Below, piece after piece: positions 38,001-50,066 of a stretch of 64,000 nt of DNA. Source of the stretch: Cardiocondyla obscurior (lineage: Eukaryota > Arthropoda > Insecta > Hymenoptera > Formicidae). Location of the stretch: positions 6,313,501-6,377,500 of the forward strand of contig NC_091873.1 of NCBI RefSeq assembly GCF_019399895.1. Direction: 5' to 3'. Position 1 is the first letter of the stretch. Each line of letters starts with the position of its first letter. Position numbers and translations under genes: made by a program. Under the pieces are notes generated by a model, which saw only the letters and a program-made list of their open reading frames with translations, was not told the DNA's origin and did no database searches.

Positions 38001-39261
38001 CTCAATGAGAGAATTTAAATTGCAGCGCGACCGCGTTCTGGTCGAACCCGAGAGGACCGGATTGATAATGGCGAAGCGGAACGGGGAACAAGAAGCGGAC
38101 AGGGGGCGGGCGAGGGAACGGAGATAACCAGTCCGAGGATAGTTTGACATGGATGATTTAACCGGTTTATCCACCGAATGACCGCGTAATTACCTATCCC
38201 GAGTCGGGACCAAATGTTTTAGCGCTCGCGGCATGATAATTCGCACGCGCGCCGACTTACGCTCGGTTATATTCGGAATACGTATTAAGCTGTAACCGTG
38301 GTGTCAGGTGAGATTAAAATATTGCGTCCCGAAGGAGGAGGAAGGCGCCGCGGGGTCGCGACTCGCGTTTGATTACACCCGTCAGGGATTTTTTTCACGA
38401 TGTCGCTACGCGCGACGGCGTTCGCGCCGTGAGCGCGCGAGATTATATTCATTAACCGTTTAGATCTTTCCGGCTCTCCGTAATCTCCGACACTTCGTTC
38501 CTCAACGCTAGAATTAAAACGTCACGGAGTCCGCCGTAGGGAGGTTGGCGGATAACGTCCCTCGGGGTAGCGGCGCCGCGCAGCCAATACGAAATACCCA
38601 GGCCCTCTCGATTTTCGGTCCTTTTCCCGTCGTATCCTCCGTAGAATTCACGAACGCTCGCCCAATCGAGCCGATCGGGCGACGGGCGAACATCAAAGAG
38701 CATCCCGGAAGCGCAATTTCTCCACTTTACGTGTCCGTACCCGGCAAAGAGGTTGATTGATACGAGGAAGAAGAGGCCCCCGGAATGGTATCGAAATTCG
38801 GCCCCGACTCGGATGTGAAATCAAGCGTTTTCGCCGTGTCACACGTCGTCGTCATCGTCGCCGCCCCGTCTCCGCGAGGACGATTCGCGTCACGTAATTC
38901 GCGAAAGATTTAAGAATCCGACAAGAGCAAAAGCCAGCTTGTACCCCCGGAGTAAAACATCCGCCGGGCTCTTCTCGCTCTGTACGCCGGGCACGGCTTC
39001 AATTAAGCATCCCCCCGATATTCCTCGTACGTGCGTGCTCGTTTTGCTGCAGCATTTCCCTGATCGTACATAATTACGGATACTCACGGAGACCCCGATA
39101 ATATCGCAATATCGATGTCTATCTCGCCGACGCTCGGCGTACTTCCGGCACCGTTAACTCCGCATCGTGTTTCTTTTTATCAGAATAACCGGCTGTCGAC
39201 GCCGATTTTTATTTATAATTGACCGATACGCCTTGAAATAAAAAGCAGCATTACCTACGAT

Positions 39262-39297
39262 TAAAAAAAAAAAAATTAAATAAATAAATAAATAAAA
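39262..39297. repeat. A-run followed by AAAT repeat
   Basis: A13 then ATTAAATAAATAAATAAATA. Confidence 0.85.
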
Positions 39298-40440
39298 AAG
39301 AAGCGCCGCGTCGGACAGACACTCGCGATAATCGATGACAGAAGGAAATAGAAAAAAGCCTCCCCCCGCGTTTTTTTTTCTTTTATTTTTCGCTGAAATC
39401 TGTCCACACAATTAATGTGTAATAACGCGACGATCCAGATGCTGCCTCCTTTCGGATTTGCCTTTTCGCGTTTTCATCTCGCGCCCTCGGAGAAACTCGA
39501 GTTTAGCATTGATACGGTTATCGTTACGACCGGCCGTTACGTTGGTACGGCTTACACCCGCGACTCTTCCTACTAACTTTGCGAATGCCGCACGCCTAAT
39601 GACGCGTATCTTGGCCCGCGGCGCTATTCCGAGACGTTGCCTCATTTTTACGATTATTGGAATAGTCGCGCCCGCCGTCGTAAAAGTATAAAATAGAGGG
39701 GAAACTGCCGACCGAGGTCTGCTGGCGATTTTAAGACGCGATCATTTCAAGTGCCCTTTTCTTCGGCGAGCTGTTGTTCTATTCTCGGTGGTATATCTAG
39801 AATCGAGCCGATAACTGCAACTTGACAGATGTAATTGCCGCGCAGTTTTCCCCGCCTCGCGTTATCACAATAAAGTTGAGATTTTCAGAAAAATTGAAGC
39901 GAAATATAACGAAAACGAAGAGATAAACCAGATTAAAGTTATTAATAATTCTGAATTTGAATGCAAACTGAAAAATAAAGACGAAAAAAAAAAATCTAGA
40001 TGTACCACTATTAATCAGAATCAAAACGAAACACCGTGTATATTTCATCGGGAGAGAAAAAAATTGGCGTTTATTCCTCTGACTGATTTAACAAATGCAA
40101 AAATACATTCGTCCGCGGGCAAAAAGAGCAGGCGGGGGACATTTTTGCTTCACGGCGCGTCGGATGTTATTCTAATGTCGGTATCGAAATGAATACATTT
40201 CCCAATCACATTCCACAAACACAGGGAGCTTTCCGCGCATTTGTCACGGGAGAAATAGAGTAAGCGTGTATGCGTTTCGCGTACGAGTTTTATCGACGTC
40301 GCGGGTGCACGCGCGTTGCGGTGATTTCGCCGAGACCCGATACGGATACGTCGTGCACGCAATATCGAGAGAACCGACGTACGTCGGGGAAGCGGCCGTA
40401 ATACGATTCGTATGCGATGAGCGAGATCGCGGTTGCGACG

Positions 40441-40492
40441 AGGAGGAGGGAGGAAAAAAAAAGAAAGAAAAAGAAAAAAAAAAAAAAAAAAA
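40441..40492 (+). repeat. Polypurine tract
   Basis: Plus-strand purine only: GGA units passing into A-runs, ending in about 19 A. Confidence 0.85.
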
Positions 40493-41520
40493 CCCAGAGA
40501 GTTCTTTCAAACTTGCGAGCGGAGCGTCCCGGCGAGGAAGCGCCTGTGGAAGAATCTGAAACGCGTGCAACGTGCGTTCGCATACGAGCGGAAAAGAGGA
40601 GGGAGGAGGGAAGGGAAGCGAGAGTTCGTCAAATCCGCCGAGAGTATACACGCTCTCGCTCCGCAAAGTTTTCGCCGTCCGTCTTCGCGAAACGACTGTT
40701 TACAGTAGGGTAAAATCCCATACACGCAGCTGGATATCCGCCAAATGTCTTTATTACCGCAATATTGCGCGCGGTGAGTCACGCTGGGTGTCACACGATG
40801 AACTTTTCTCAAACCGTAATCGCGAAAACGGCCAGGCGCACCGACCGTATCGATGGACTTTACTCCGTAACATTTTTCGCGTGAGGTATACTACGCGCGT
40901 GCACGGAGAGGACCGCGACAACGTTGCGGGAGCCACGATGATGAAATATACGAGAGTGCGGTGAGACGAGAGAGATGAGGGGGGAAACCAGAGCGAGAGA
41001 GATAGATAGAGAGCCCTAGCACTTGCATGCAGTCTTGATGCATTTCGAGGGTTGTGCGCGATGCCGCAAACGATCGTGCGGTACGACGGTGTATATTTCA
41101 TAAGAGCCAAAACCTCCCAGCCTCGGTCGTCTACGTCGTACTTTACGCGCAGAATAGCGAAATTATCCGGTAACCTAAGCGCGTATCGGAATCCCGAGCA
41201 GACATTTAAAATATGCGGCAGGCAGTACGAACTCAATTTACCGTCGGTACATATACCGAATGAACTTCACCTATCGGAGTAGGGAAGCTCAGCGGAAATC
41301 GTTGCCAAGAAAAATAGTAAGAGCCATTCACTTCGCCGCGTAATGGAGTTAAAGGATTTAGAATTTGGCACGCGCGGGTGGAATCGGTTCGCGGCGGCGG
41401 CGGTGTCCCGGTCTTAACCCTCGGATTACCGAATCTCGTACATACCGCTTGTGGAATGGATCATTGAACGTCGGTCGGACGATAAAACGCAGCATAAAGG
41501 CCGTTAGGTCGCTAATTGTC

Positions 41521-42360
41521 TTGAAAGGACAAACCTAAAAAAAAAAGAAAGAAAAGAAAAAAAATTAATATATCGCTTAAGTATATTTCAATATAATTTT
41601 TTTACATTAGAAATATTTTATAATTTAGAAAAAAATAATTGTACTTAAAATATTGACATGTATGTGAATCAATTAAAATTCGAAACTGAAACGTTATTAG
41701 TTCCCCCGCGGATGAACGGGCTCGATAAATATATCTTTTAAATATAAAAGAATAAAAAAGGAAAAGATAAAAAAAAGAACTCCCGCCGGCTAATGAGAGC
41801 TGGAAATTAGATAATGAGAACGTACGTTTTTATGAAATGAAGAGCACACGAACCTTTCATATAGCCATTTCCCCGACGTTCGTATTATGAGATATTTTCG
41901 CATGGTAAGTTTCACGGTGAATTTTTGCGTTACGCAGATAAGAACAGGAAGATTACTCGCTTATGTAAATGTCAAAATGAACTGGAAATACGTCTTTTAT
42001 CGAAAAACGCAATTGTCTCGCTTTACTTTTATTATTATTATTATTTAATTTTGCAATTATTTCGGATTGAAAATTTAGGAAACTTTCGCGAATCGAGATT
42101 TAGAGAAATACGCGAACGAATAACGTGAGAAAAACTGTAATTTCAGTTTAATGAATATTTATAAAAGTATTGCATAATTAAAAAGTTGCAACAAATGATG
42201 GCCTTCTAAAAAAATCACCGCTAACGAATAACGCTCACGTTTGCTAAAAAGTATGCCATTAAAATTTAATGTTGCGCGAAGTGTGGGACGTCTCCGCTGG
42301 CGAAGGTCGAGCCGACGCGAAAAAATAAAATAACATTCATTCGCAGCGGAAAAAAATTAA
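41521..42360. other. AT-rich non-coding interval
   Basis: A-runs at 41538-41564 and 41770; nothing else identifiable. Confidence 0.6.
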
Positions 42361-44380
42361 GGCCGTACGCGACCGTATCGAAGAGAGTGCCGACGCGCCA
42401 TAATTGCGCCACGTATGGATTTTTCGCAATTTTGCCTTCACTTTGTGATTTTTATTGTATCGTTCTTTGCGTACTTTACGTGCGGATTTCCAGCGGGGTG
42501 CACGCACAGAACGCAGGTGCGGGCGCGCACTACTTGCGCATATTAAAAATTTACCTAACGAAGTGGACGCATTTTAATTTCCGGGCAGTGCGCTCCGGTC
42601 GGCGAGATTAAAAATTTTCGGGCTCGCGCAACGGCGTGCGAAACGCGTCGTAATCGTACAAAAAAAAAAAAGGAAAGAAATAAAAATTAAAAAAAAAACA
42701 AAAAAAAAAACAACTAAAGTTGCGAGAAGAAAAAAAAAAAGGGAGAGTAACGAGCGGCGGTGTGGGAGTCGATGGGAAGAGAAAATAAAAGGACACGCGA
42801 TGATTCCAATAATTTCGCGTCGCCGCACCCGCGCCCGGCCGTGTTTACCGATTCGGAATCGCGACTTGGATACGTGCATGAATGCATTAGCCGCGCGAAA
42901 TCGCGATGCGTATAACAAGAGTCCTCGAATGCATGCGATGAAAACCAACGCGAGCTCGTTTGAATATGCATGCGTTGTCGGTTGCGCAATATCCAAACGA
43001 TTCCGGGTACAAGTACGGCGAATGGCGTATGTACAGCGGGGCGTGTATCTGGCGGATACTCCTCTCGTGCTTCGCGCGGACACGGCTGTCGTCGCAGCCA
43101 TCGGCCCGGAAAGGCAGGACGGCGAAAAGAAAGTCGCTAACCAGCTTCTCTCGCAGACGGCGCGACAACCCCGAGACGGGGGATGCAACGTGCCCGGACT
43201 TTTAATACCGCGGTGAAAATTGTGCCCCGGGCCCTCCCGATGAGAGAACGTGAGACTATCTCTCGCGCACGTGAGCCGTGGCCGCGATGATTATTTTCTG
43301 ATTCGGTAGGATTCCGTGCGCACGATCTGATGTACGCGCTTGCACCGACAGTGGCTGCTGCGGCAGCACAATAATGCCGTGTCCCGCGCTGAAAAGCTCT
43401 CTCTCACGCGATCGCGATCGCGAGACGAGGCGAGGTGAGCGCAGTAGGATACGCGAGAGACGAAGGAAGGAGAGGGGGAGGGGAGGGAAAGGGGTTGCCG
43501 ACGAGACGACGAAAACGAGGATGACGGGATACGAGGCGCGGCATAAGTTACGACGTGCGAGCTATCGATCCGCGCACGTACGTACCAAGGTACGTGCCTA
43601 TGTAATGCGTAAACCGACTCTCGCCTTCGAAGGGTGCGACTTTATGACGATTTTCACGCGAGGGGCACCGCGCGAGAAGAGGCAGCGATGATGAGAATGG
43701 GCAGGAAAACGACGGGCGCTGAAATTGACAGGCGTACCACGAGCGAGAACCCAGGCCGTCGTAGTCGTCGTCGGAGATGTGCGCGCTGATTTTAAAAGCC
43801 GATAAGATTTGTAGCCGATAGCTGCGTGTAGTTAATGCAGCCGCGCCGTGCATGTGGTTTAAAAAAGAATTAATTGAATTTTCCCCGTGCCCGGCGATAA
43901 ATAATGATGTAATTAAAATTTCCATTTTGCGGACGCCGTTATCAGGGAAAAATCAATTTTGCGAATACATCAAAAGGTCGGTTATTAACGGATCATTCAA
44001 CAATAATTCGGTTACGCTCGATTTACGCGCCACAGTTTACATCCGGGACGCGCTGCGCGTACGCGAACGCGTCCGCGAAATGTAGAGCTCTTATCGAGCT
44101 GTCGCGTAATCTTTCGCGAACGTTTTGCGAAGTCGTTCGGCCGGGTCGTGAGGACTCTGATTTTCTTTAGACAGCGATACAAGTTGCGCGCGAGAATGGT
44201 GAGGCTGATTCGGCGAGCGAGCGCCAATTCCGATCCCAATCGCCGATGAAACTTCCGCGAACTCGTTCGAAATCCCGTGCGAACGAACGGGATGATTTCA
44301 AAGTTTGCACTCTCACCGGTCGGCGAAGCTGCGCGACGCGTAAAACGACTCTTGAATTGAACGTAGTCAGTTCGTGTATC
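42361..44380. other. CpG-rich non-coding interval
   Basis: It contains a long A-rich tract (42659-42740) and a purine-rich stretch (43464-43494). The minus frame of 204 codons (42574-43188) crosses the A/T tract as Phe/Leu-rich low complexity and shows no domain. Confidence 0.5.
42659..42740. repeat. A-rich tract
   Basis: Runs of 8-12 A separated by GG, T, C or short complex sequence. Confidence 0.85.
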
Positions 44381-46440
44381 GTACTTTTAGTTTAAAAAAA
44401 AAAAGGAGAAAAAAAAGAGAGAGAGTTACAACTGTTAAAAGTTGTTCCTACTGAAACCGTGATTAAAAAAGGGAGAAAATAAAAACTAGATCGAAATTAC
44501 CAAGATGCAGGAAAAATAATGTTAGGTTTTTTATTTATTTTTTTTTTTTTTCTTTCTTTCTTTTTTATCTCGGACACGATGATAACTCAAAAATCATTCT
44601 TCCCGAGCTACAATTCCATTGTATGAACTGCTGAACTGTCAGTGTTCCTTTTTTTTCTTCCCTCCAATACGGCGAATTAAATTCGGAAACGAATTGCCCT
44701 ATTGCAATACGGATAGAGCAAGAGCAAAGGGGATGCGGAGGGAGGAGAGAGGCGCGAGCGATAGAAGAAAGGAGAGGAGAGGAAGAGAGAAGGAAGCAGG
44801 GAAGCATAATTTCGTTTGTACGGTGATGGTAAAGAATGGCAGAACCTGCTGCATGCAATTGCGTAGACTGGTTTATCGATTGGTCGAACGAAATTCACGT
44901 CGCCAGGCCGGAAGCCACGCATAAATCGGGTTTATACCGACAGTAAAATCCCACTTGCGTATATCAAAGTAACAGAGTAACACGATAAAATTGGGGCCGA
45001 TATAAACTGCCGCTGATATGGAATCGACGTCATTAAATCACCAGATTTTGCTAGATTGGCAGTGAATTACTTTATTTTTAACCATTAAACGCCGGAACCG
45101 CAGGGATAAAACGAGGATTTTACCCGGGCCCGCGCGCGGTTTCACTCCACTAACTATACCACCGCCCGCGGGTGTCTCGCATCGATAGTGATGAAAATAA
45201 ATCGCATCGGCGTTATCTACTTCCGATACATCGCGCCGGTGATCCCGAAAACGTGTTCCGCGCGTGCCCTTTGGCAGTAATTTCGGTCCGCGTACAAACG
45301 CGCGGGGCGCTGATATTTCCGCATCTAGTTTGATTAAGGTAATCGCAATAAATTGTCAAATAGCAAAAGCGCAATAACGATGGTGCCTCTAATGCGAATG
45401 TGTATAGCCCCGTTAAACAGATTGCGGCGGCGGTTACTTCGTTCGGATCGCGTTATCTAAATCAACCGTGATAATGAAGTCCCATAAAGTAAAACACCAT
45501 ATCGGATAAGCCGCCAGCAGCGCGTGCGACTCTTGCCGGCGGTGCAAAACGCTGTGAAATTAGCGACAGCGAGTTATCATAAATTTTTCTAATTTACAAA
45601 TATTTAATTATATCAGGTGATAAGAAGAAAATTTTTTTTAATTAATTGTAACAATAAGCTCTCATTAATTTTCGTCTCATGTTCTCAAACTTACTTTAAG
45701 TTCAAAAACGTTTAGATCACTGAAATAAAAAAAAAGAAGAAGAAGAAAAAAAGAGGGGGCGGAAACTTGGGCGCTTAAAAGTTTAAGCCTTAGTGATATA
45801 AATGGGTAACGTAACTTTATATTTCTCATTTAATTTCAAAAGAGTTTTAATAAGGTTTAATTAATTTAGCGGCTTATTTGCCGACAGTTCTAATAACCGG
45901 AATTTATAAAAAGACCGAATCCTACGAAATTTCGCCCAAAGTATAAGTAGTACGGCCGGGCTGCTAATTCGTCAAAGTGTCGGACGGCCGAATATTGCGC
46001 TATGTCGCACACATGTACGGCCGGGCATCCCTACAAGCGAGAGAAACTCGGTATTCAGACAAGGCAGACAAGCTTTTCTGACTAGACGTTATTCGCGGGT
46101 GGCATATTGTCCACGAGTAAGGCTGGCGAGTTCCGACGACAGAGTTTGGGATGTGGGCTTTGACTTGGGGTAACTCGCACTATAATCTACAACCCGCTCT
46201 AACACAATGGCCGGTTGGAGTCCCGCAGGGAATTGCGTCTCGTACCTGCGGCAATGGTCCCCCGGAGTGGTTTCGCGAGTAAATTATTCGCAGCGCGAGC
46301 GATCTTCTGGCTTCGCCGGAATAAAATGACGTTTAAACTGTCCGGCGACTGAGTTTTTTTCCGACGGGTTTCTTCTTTTCCCCTCCCGTTATTTTTTTTT
46401 TTTTTCTTTCTTTCTTCTTTTTTCCTTTTTTTTAGAGAAT
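44381..46440. other. Mixed interval with a frame-free unique segment
   Basis: T-rich tract at 44527-44566; purine-rich 44730-44800. 44930-45580 has no frame of note yet is complex, with GATA-like and TAAT-like cores. 45.95-46.3 kb repeats GTACGGCCGGGC at about 45951 and 46017. A T-rich tract ends the interval. Confidence 0.45.
46389..46433. repeat. T-rich pyrimidine tract
   Basis: T14 followed by CTTTC units and further T-runs. Confidence 0.85.
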
Positions 46441-48168
46441 CTCCGGCATTACAGACGCGGAGCGCGAGAAGAAGTTAGTTTGAAAAAAAAATTCTTCCCG
46501 CAAACTTCGGCGCGCGCGGTTGATTTAAATGCTTAATTGACAGAATACTTCGGCTCGCCGCCAGGCGACTCGTAAAAGCATCATGAATATTTAATCCACC
46601 GCGTATCTGGTAATCAAGAAAGTTCGGCTAGTTAGGCCGAGTACACAATCGCGGGGTACGTGACAACGTCGAAAAGTAGGATACTCTTGGCTTTGGTGGG
46701 TCTCTAATTTATTGAGAGTTTTGCGTTTCTTTGAGGCCGCTTCGAGGAACCACTTTAATTACACGCGACTACGCCGGGAGGGGGAGGTAGATCGTTAGAC
46801 TTCCGCCTGACCGAACAGTCCGGTCTAACGCGAGTTATCGGCAATCCCGACAAAGCGACGATACGACTGTGACGTTACTGATAACCAGCGGCGATTATCG
46901 ATAATTGTCAGTTCTCTCTCTGTCTCTCTCCCTCTCTCTCCTTCGGTCATCCGCTCTCGCTCTTTCTGTTCTTCGACTGTAAATTGAACTCTTGGCCACT
47001 CTCGGCAACAAGTGCCAATTACAAAAGGCCGCACGAGACGCCGTTTACCCGGTTTACGTGTCGGCCGGCATGGCCGGTACCTTAATCTGGGATCGAAGAT
47101 CGCTCCCTACCGGAGAGGAAGCGAGGGAGACAGAATGCCTTCGTGCCGACCTAACCCAATCTCGCAGAAGGCTGCGAAATTCGCTTATGGCAAGTCACGC
47201 GATTCGCCGATGGAAATCGCCCGAGGGGCTAATGCCATTAAGCGTCGTTTCCTCGACCGGCGCGATTAAGCGCGGATTTTTCTGCGCGAACGTGGATAAC
47301 GCGCCGCGCTACGTTCTCCGGGGGATTTTAATGGGGACGACGAGGGTACGATCGTTGAATCCTCCCGCCCGCGATCCTCTTCTGTTAGACGTGATCCTAG
47401 CTAAGATATTCTCTCTCTCTCTCTTTCTCGTTGAATAGACGGGAAAAAAGGGAAAAGAACGAAAGGTGGAGTAGGGAAGCATACCGACAGTGACTCAATC
47501 GCGCGGGGATAAAAGTTATCACGATTCGCAGACTCGACGATCGACCAGCGGCGGAATTTTCATCCGCCTACCAGGTTTTCGGCGCCGTAAACCGCAATAA
47601 TGGAACGTGACGAATTTCACGTTACGACGCGGCCTCGCGAACGCGCGAGCAAACGACACGAAAGAAGGGAAAAAAAAAAAGTGGTAAAAAAGAGAGAGAG
47701 GAAAAAGAGCGGTCGCACATGGTTTTGTGCGAACTCGCTCGCGCCCGGCAACCTGAACACGAGGCACAAAAACTTCTGTGATTTTTGAGGGAACAAAGCG
47801 CGCGTGTCCCTGTGGCGCGTTGTTTCGCGAACGAGAACACGGCACGGTTCATAGAGAAACGTCGATGTCGCGAATAGGAGCTTTGAAGGGAGCTAATAGC
47901 GTCGTTTAGCTTGGAGTGAAATTTGAATCAGAGGGGGAGCAGCAAGTGAAATTGCCCGGCGAAAAAACGCCGTTCATCGGCATTTCATGCGACGGATTGT
48001 TCCGCTACAATAGGGAACAACGTTCAATTACTTGCATTAATGGAACTTGAATAAGTTGTTTCAGCCTCATGTTATATTATTAGTAAAATTTATACAAAAA
48101 AAAAAAAGAAAGGAGCTACTTTTCAATATGTAATTTTAAAAATAATTTTTACAACCACATTTTAAAAT
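46441..48168. other. Non-coding interval left of the inverted repeat
   Basis: CT microsatellites at 46912-46942 and 47410-47429; an A/GA tract at 47668-47706. The 148-codon plus frame (46992-47438) has no recognised motif. AT-rich from 48.05 kb. Confidence 0.5.
46912..46942. repeat. CT-rich microsatellite
   Basis: TTCTCTCTCTGTCTCTCTCC and following CTCTCTC. Confidence 0.85.
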
Positions 48169-48422
48169 ATCGAGAGCGAATGCGTTAACAGAAGCGAAAC
48201 GCGTGTAATATTAAAGTAGGACATGAGCATCGAGAAATAAGATATAACACACTTACTGGGCTAGAAGGGCCCGTAGGTTCTGTAAATATTACATACGTTT
48301 ATACCAATGTTTTATTAAATATCCCCGGAGGAAAATTTGAGAACACACCTGTAGCCCGTCGTAATATGAATAAGATACTTTCCCTTTCTTTCCGGTTAAA
48401 TAATATAATATTTAAATTCAAT
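48169..48422 (+). repeat. Left inverted arm of the 48.2-50.1 kb structure
   Basis: This is the 254-bp arm whose reverse complement recurs at 49815-50066. Its inner boundary is sharp: both arms share the sequence through TTTAAATTCAAT and then diverge, this one into unique sequence and the other into an A/T homopolymer. Compared with the right arm it carries an extra AA near 48371 and has G where the right arm has T at the GTAGGTTCTG site. In the frame open in the right arm, this arm has an in-frame ATG-GA disruption and downstream stops. Confidence 0.8.
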
Positions 48423-48685
48423 GGAAATTATTTGGCTGTTCGTTATATTTAATGATCGGTTTTTCTACCAGCCTATCAGTAGTGCCGAACGAGTCGCTGC
48501 AGTATGATCTACTCCTAGAGGCCGATTTAATAAATAGAGTCAATTTGTATAAGAGTGAATCTCTGACGAGATCTCGTCGTTCTCGCTTACTTGTACGCCG
48601 TAACGAAATTTTTTCAACCGGTCTCTTCCCTTGGTCTCACCGCGGACACCGGTAAACGACTTATGACTCCGCGACGTCTCAGATA

Positions 48686-48820
48686 CACAGCCTCGGCCAT
48701 AAGTGTTCGCCACCTAAACAAAACCTCGTGTAACAAAAATGATTTTTTATTAAATTTGAAGTAACTTTAAGTTATCGAGGCTTTACTTAGATGGCAAACA
48801 CACTTTTGGCCAAGGCTGTA
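48686..48820. mobile_element. Small TIR element (MITE), family A, copy 2, nested in the inverted-repeat spacer
   Basis: A 135-bp palindromic element whose termini are versions of ACAGCCTTGGCC followed by AAAAGTGTTTGCCA; the right end reads TTTTGGCCAAGGCTGT. It is bounded by TA on both sides, as expected for Tc1/mariner-type insertion. The centre is AT-rich (ATTTTTTATTAAATTTGAAG) and matches the centre of the copy at 4661-4792. There is no coding capacity, so it is non-autonomous. The Tc1/mariner assignment rests only on the TA duplication and small size. Confidence 0.8.
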
Positions 48821-49110
48821 TACCGGTAGCCTCTCGGCCGCTTAATCTCGAATTAATTACCTCGAACGGGCATTCATCGTCAGCGGTACTATCGCCACCG
48901 GCCGGCGTGCAAATAAATTTGACTTCCGACATTAAATGCGTATTGTCTGGTGCGAGCGCGAGGCAGGCGCGCGGGGGCGGGCGGTACGGGCGGATATATA
49001 TCTGCATTTAAAACTGGAACGATCTCGAGATTGCCATGACGACGGTAGCACACCACCGGGAAGCCTTTCAACGGTGAATGTTTTGCAAGCACTTGAGAAA
49101 CCAATCAGCT

Positions 49111-49131
49111 ACCGCCGCCGCCGCCGCCGTC
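49111..49131. repeat. CCG trinucleotide repeat
   Basis: Six to seven CCG units followed by CTCTC-rich sequence; inside the spacer of the long inverted repeat. Confidence 0.85.
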
Positions 49132-49763
49132 GCTCTCTCCCTCCGCATTCGCCGTTCTGGACGTGCACCAATCTTCTGATCTCGGTTAGCAAATTTACGA
49201 CACAGCCGAGTTGGTGCGTTCCTCGTCGAGCGTTGGTTTCTGCTCGCGCTAAAGTGAGCCGTACTTAATTAATCCAACATGCGCCCAGCTTCTCCAACTC
49301 TCCACCCGGTAACCCTCCCCCACGCCCCGCGGTCCCTCACCCTGCTTTCCTCCCCCTCGCGCTTTTCCTACCCCCGTTGTTGAACCTTCATTACAAAATT
49401 ATTCATTGATTTAGGATAGTTGACAGGCAGGTACGCTGCGCTAAGAGGAACGCTGACATAAGTCAATAAAGATAATATCTTAATGTAATATTAAAGTACG
49501 GCTATGTTTTCCCGGCTAATTTTAAAAGATTTCAAAGAGAATTTAATTTTCAATACTAATAGCGAGAAACTTTAACATTTCGTTCTTTTCCGTATTTTAT
49601 TTCTCAAAATCTCGCGAGTATCTTTTTCATTAACATATAGAGCTATTACGCAGGTACATATTACAGCGACATGCGAAAGTATTCGAATAATTAATTCGCG
49701 TGCTACGGACTCGTAGGCCCGCCATTGAAAAATAAATTAATTCGATACACAAGGGACAAGATA

Positions 49764-49778
49764 TTGGCCAAGGCTGCA
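49764..49778. repeat. Truncated end of TIR family A
   Basis: The string TTGGCCAAGGCTGCA matches the right terminus of the family at 4661-4792 and 48686-48820, with C for T near the end. No inner TIR or partner end lies immediately to its left. It abuts the A22 tract next to the right arm of the long inverted repeat. It could be a remnant, or the distal end of a larger relative whose left end is at 48686. Confidence 0.5.
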
Positions 49779-49814
49779 TTAAAAAAAAAAAAAAAAAAAA
49801 AATAGGCAGTTTAA

Positions 49815-50066
49815 ATTGAATTTAAATATTATATTATTTAACCAGAAAGAAAGAGAAAGTATCATTCATATTACGACGGGCTACAGGTGTGTTCTCAAAT
49901 TTCCCTCTAGGAATATTTAATAAAACATTGGTATAAACGTATGTAATATTTACAGAACATACGGGCCCTTCTAGCCCAGTAAGTGCGTTATATCTTATTT
50001 CTCGATGCTCATGTCCCACTTTAATATTACACGCGTTTCGCTCCTGTTAACGCATTCGCCCTCGAT
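49815..50066 (-). repeat. Right inverted arm of the 48.2-50.1 kb structure
   Basis: This is the 252-bp reverse complement of 48169-48422. On the minus strand it contains a 61-codon open frame (MGHEHREIRYNALTGLEG...), which I do not recognise as a protein domain. Base changes between the arms do not sit preferentially at third codon positions, so the frame looks incidental. An A22 tract lies immediately inside this arm. Confidence 0.8.

Larger units (their letters stand above)
38001..41520. other. CpG-rich non-coding interval with an AT-rich inset
   Basis: It contains an AAAT repeat (39262-39297), an AT-rich patch at 39860-40030 and a polypurine tract (40441-40492). Overlapping frames around 40.3-41.2 kb run on both strands without recognisable motifs. 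Confidence 0.5.
48169..50066. mobile_element. Foldback-like element: long inverted repeats with 1.4-kb spacer
   Basis: The left arm (48169-48422) is the reverse complement of the right arm (49815-50066). By hand alignment the arms differ by about 11 substitutions, all but one transitions, plus a 2-nt indel, so they are about 95% identical over about 252 bp. The outer ends read ATCGAG...CTCGAT. No target-site duplication is visible in the flanks. The 1392-bp spacer has no long open frame and no recognisable transposase; it carries a small TIR element (48686-48820), a fragment of a related end (49764-49778) and an A22 tract (49781-49802). The right arm read on the minus strand is open for 61 codons (49834-50019), while the left arm carries stops in that frame. 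This may be a non-autonomous foldback transposon, or two copies of one dispersed repeat inserted head to head. Confidence 0.75.

Noticed and set aside
49834..50019. 61-codon frame in the right inverted arm as a possible transposon-derived protein fragment
   Set aside because: The left arm has stops in the same frame, and differences between arms are not concentrated at third positions.
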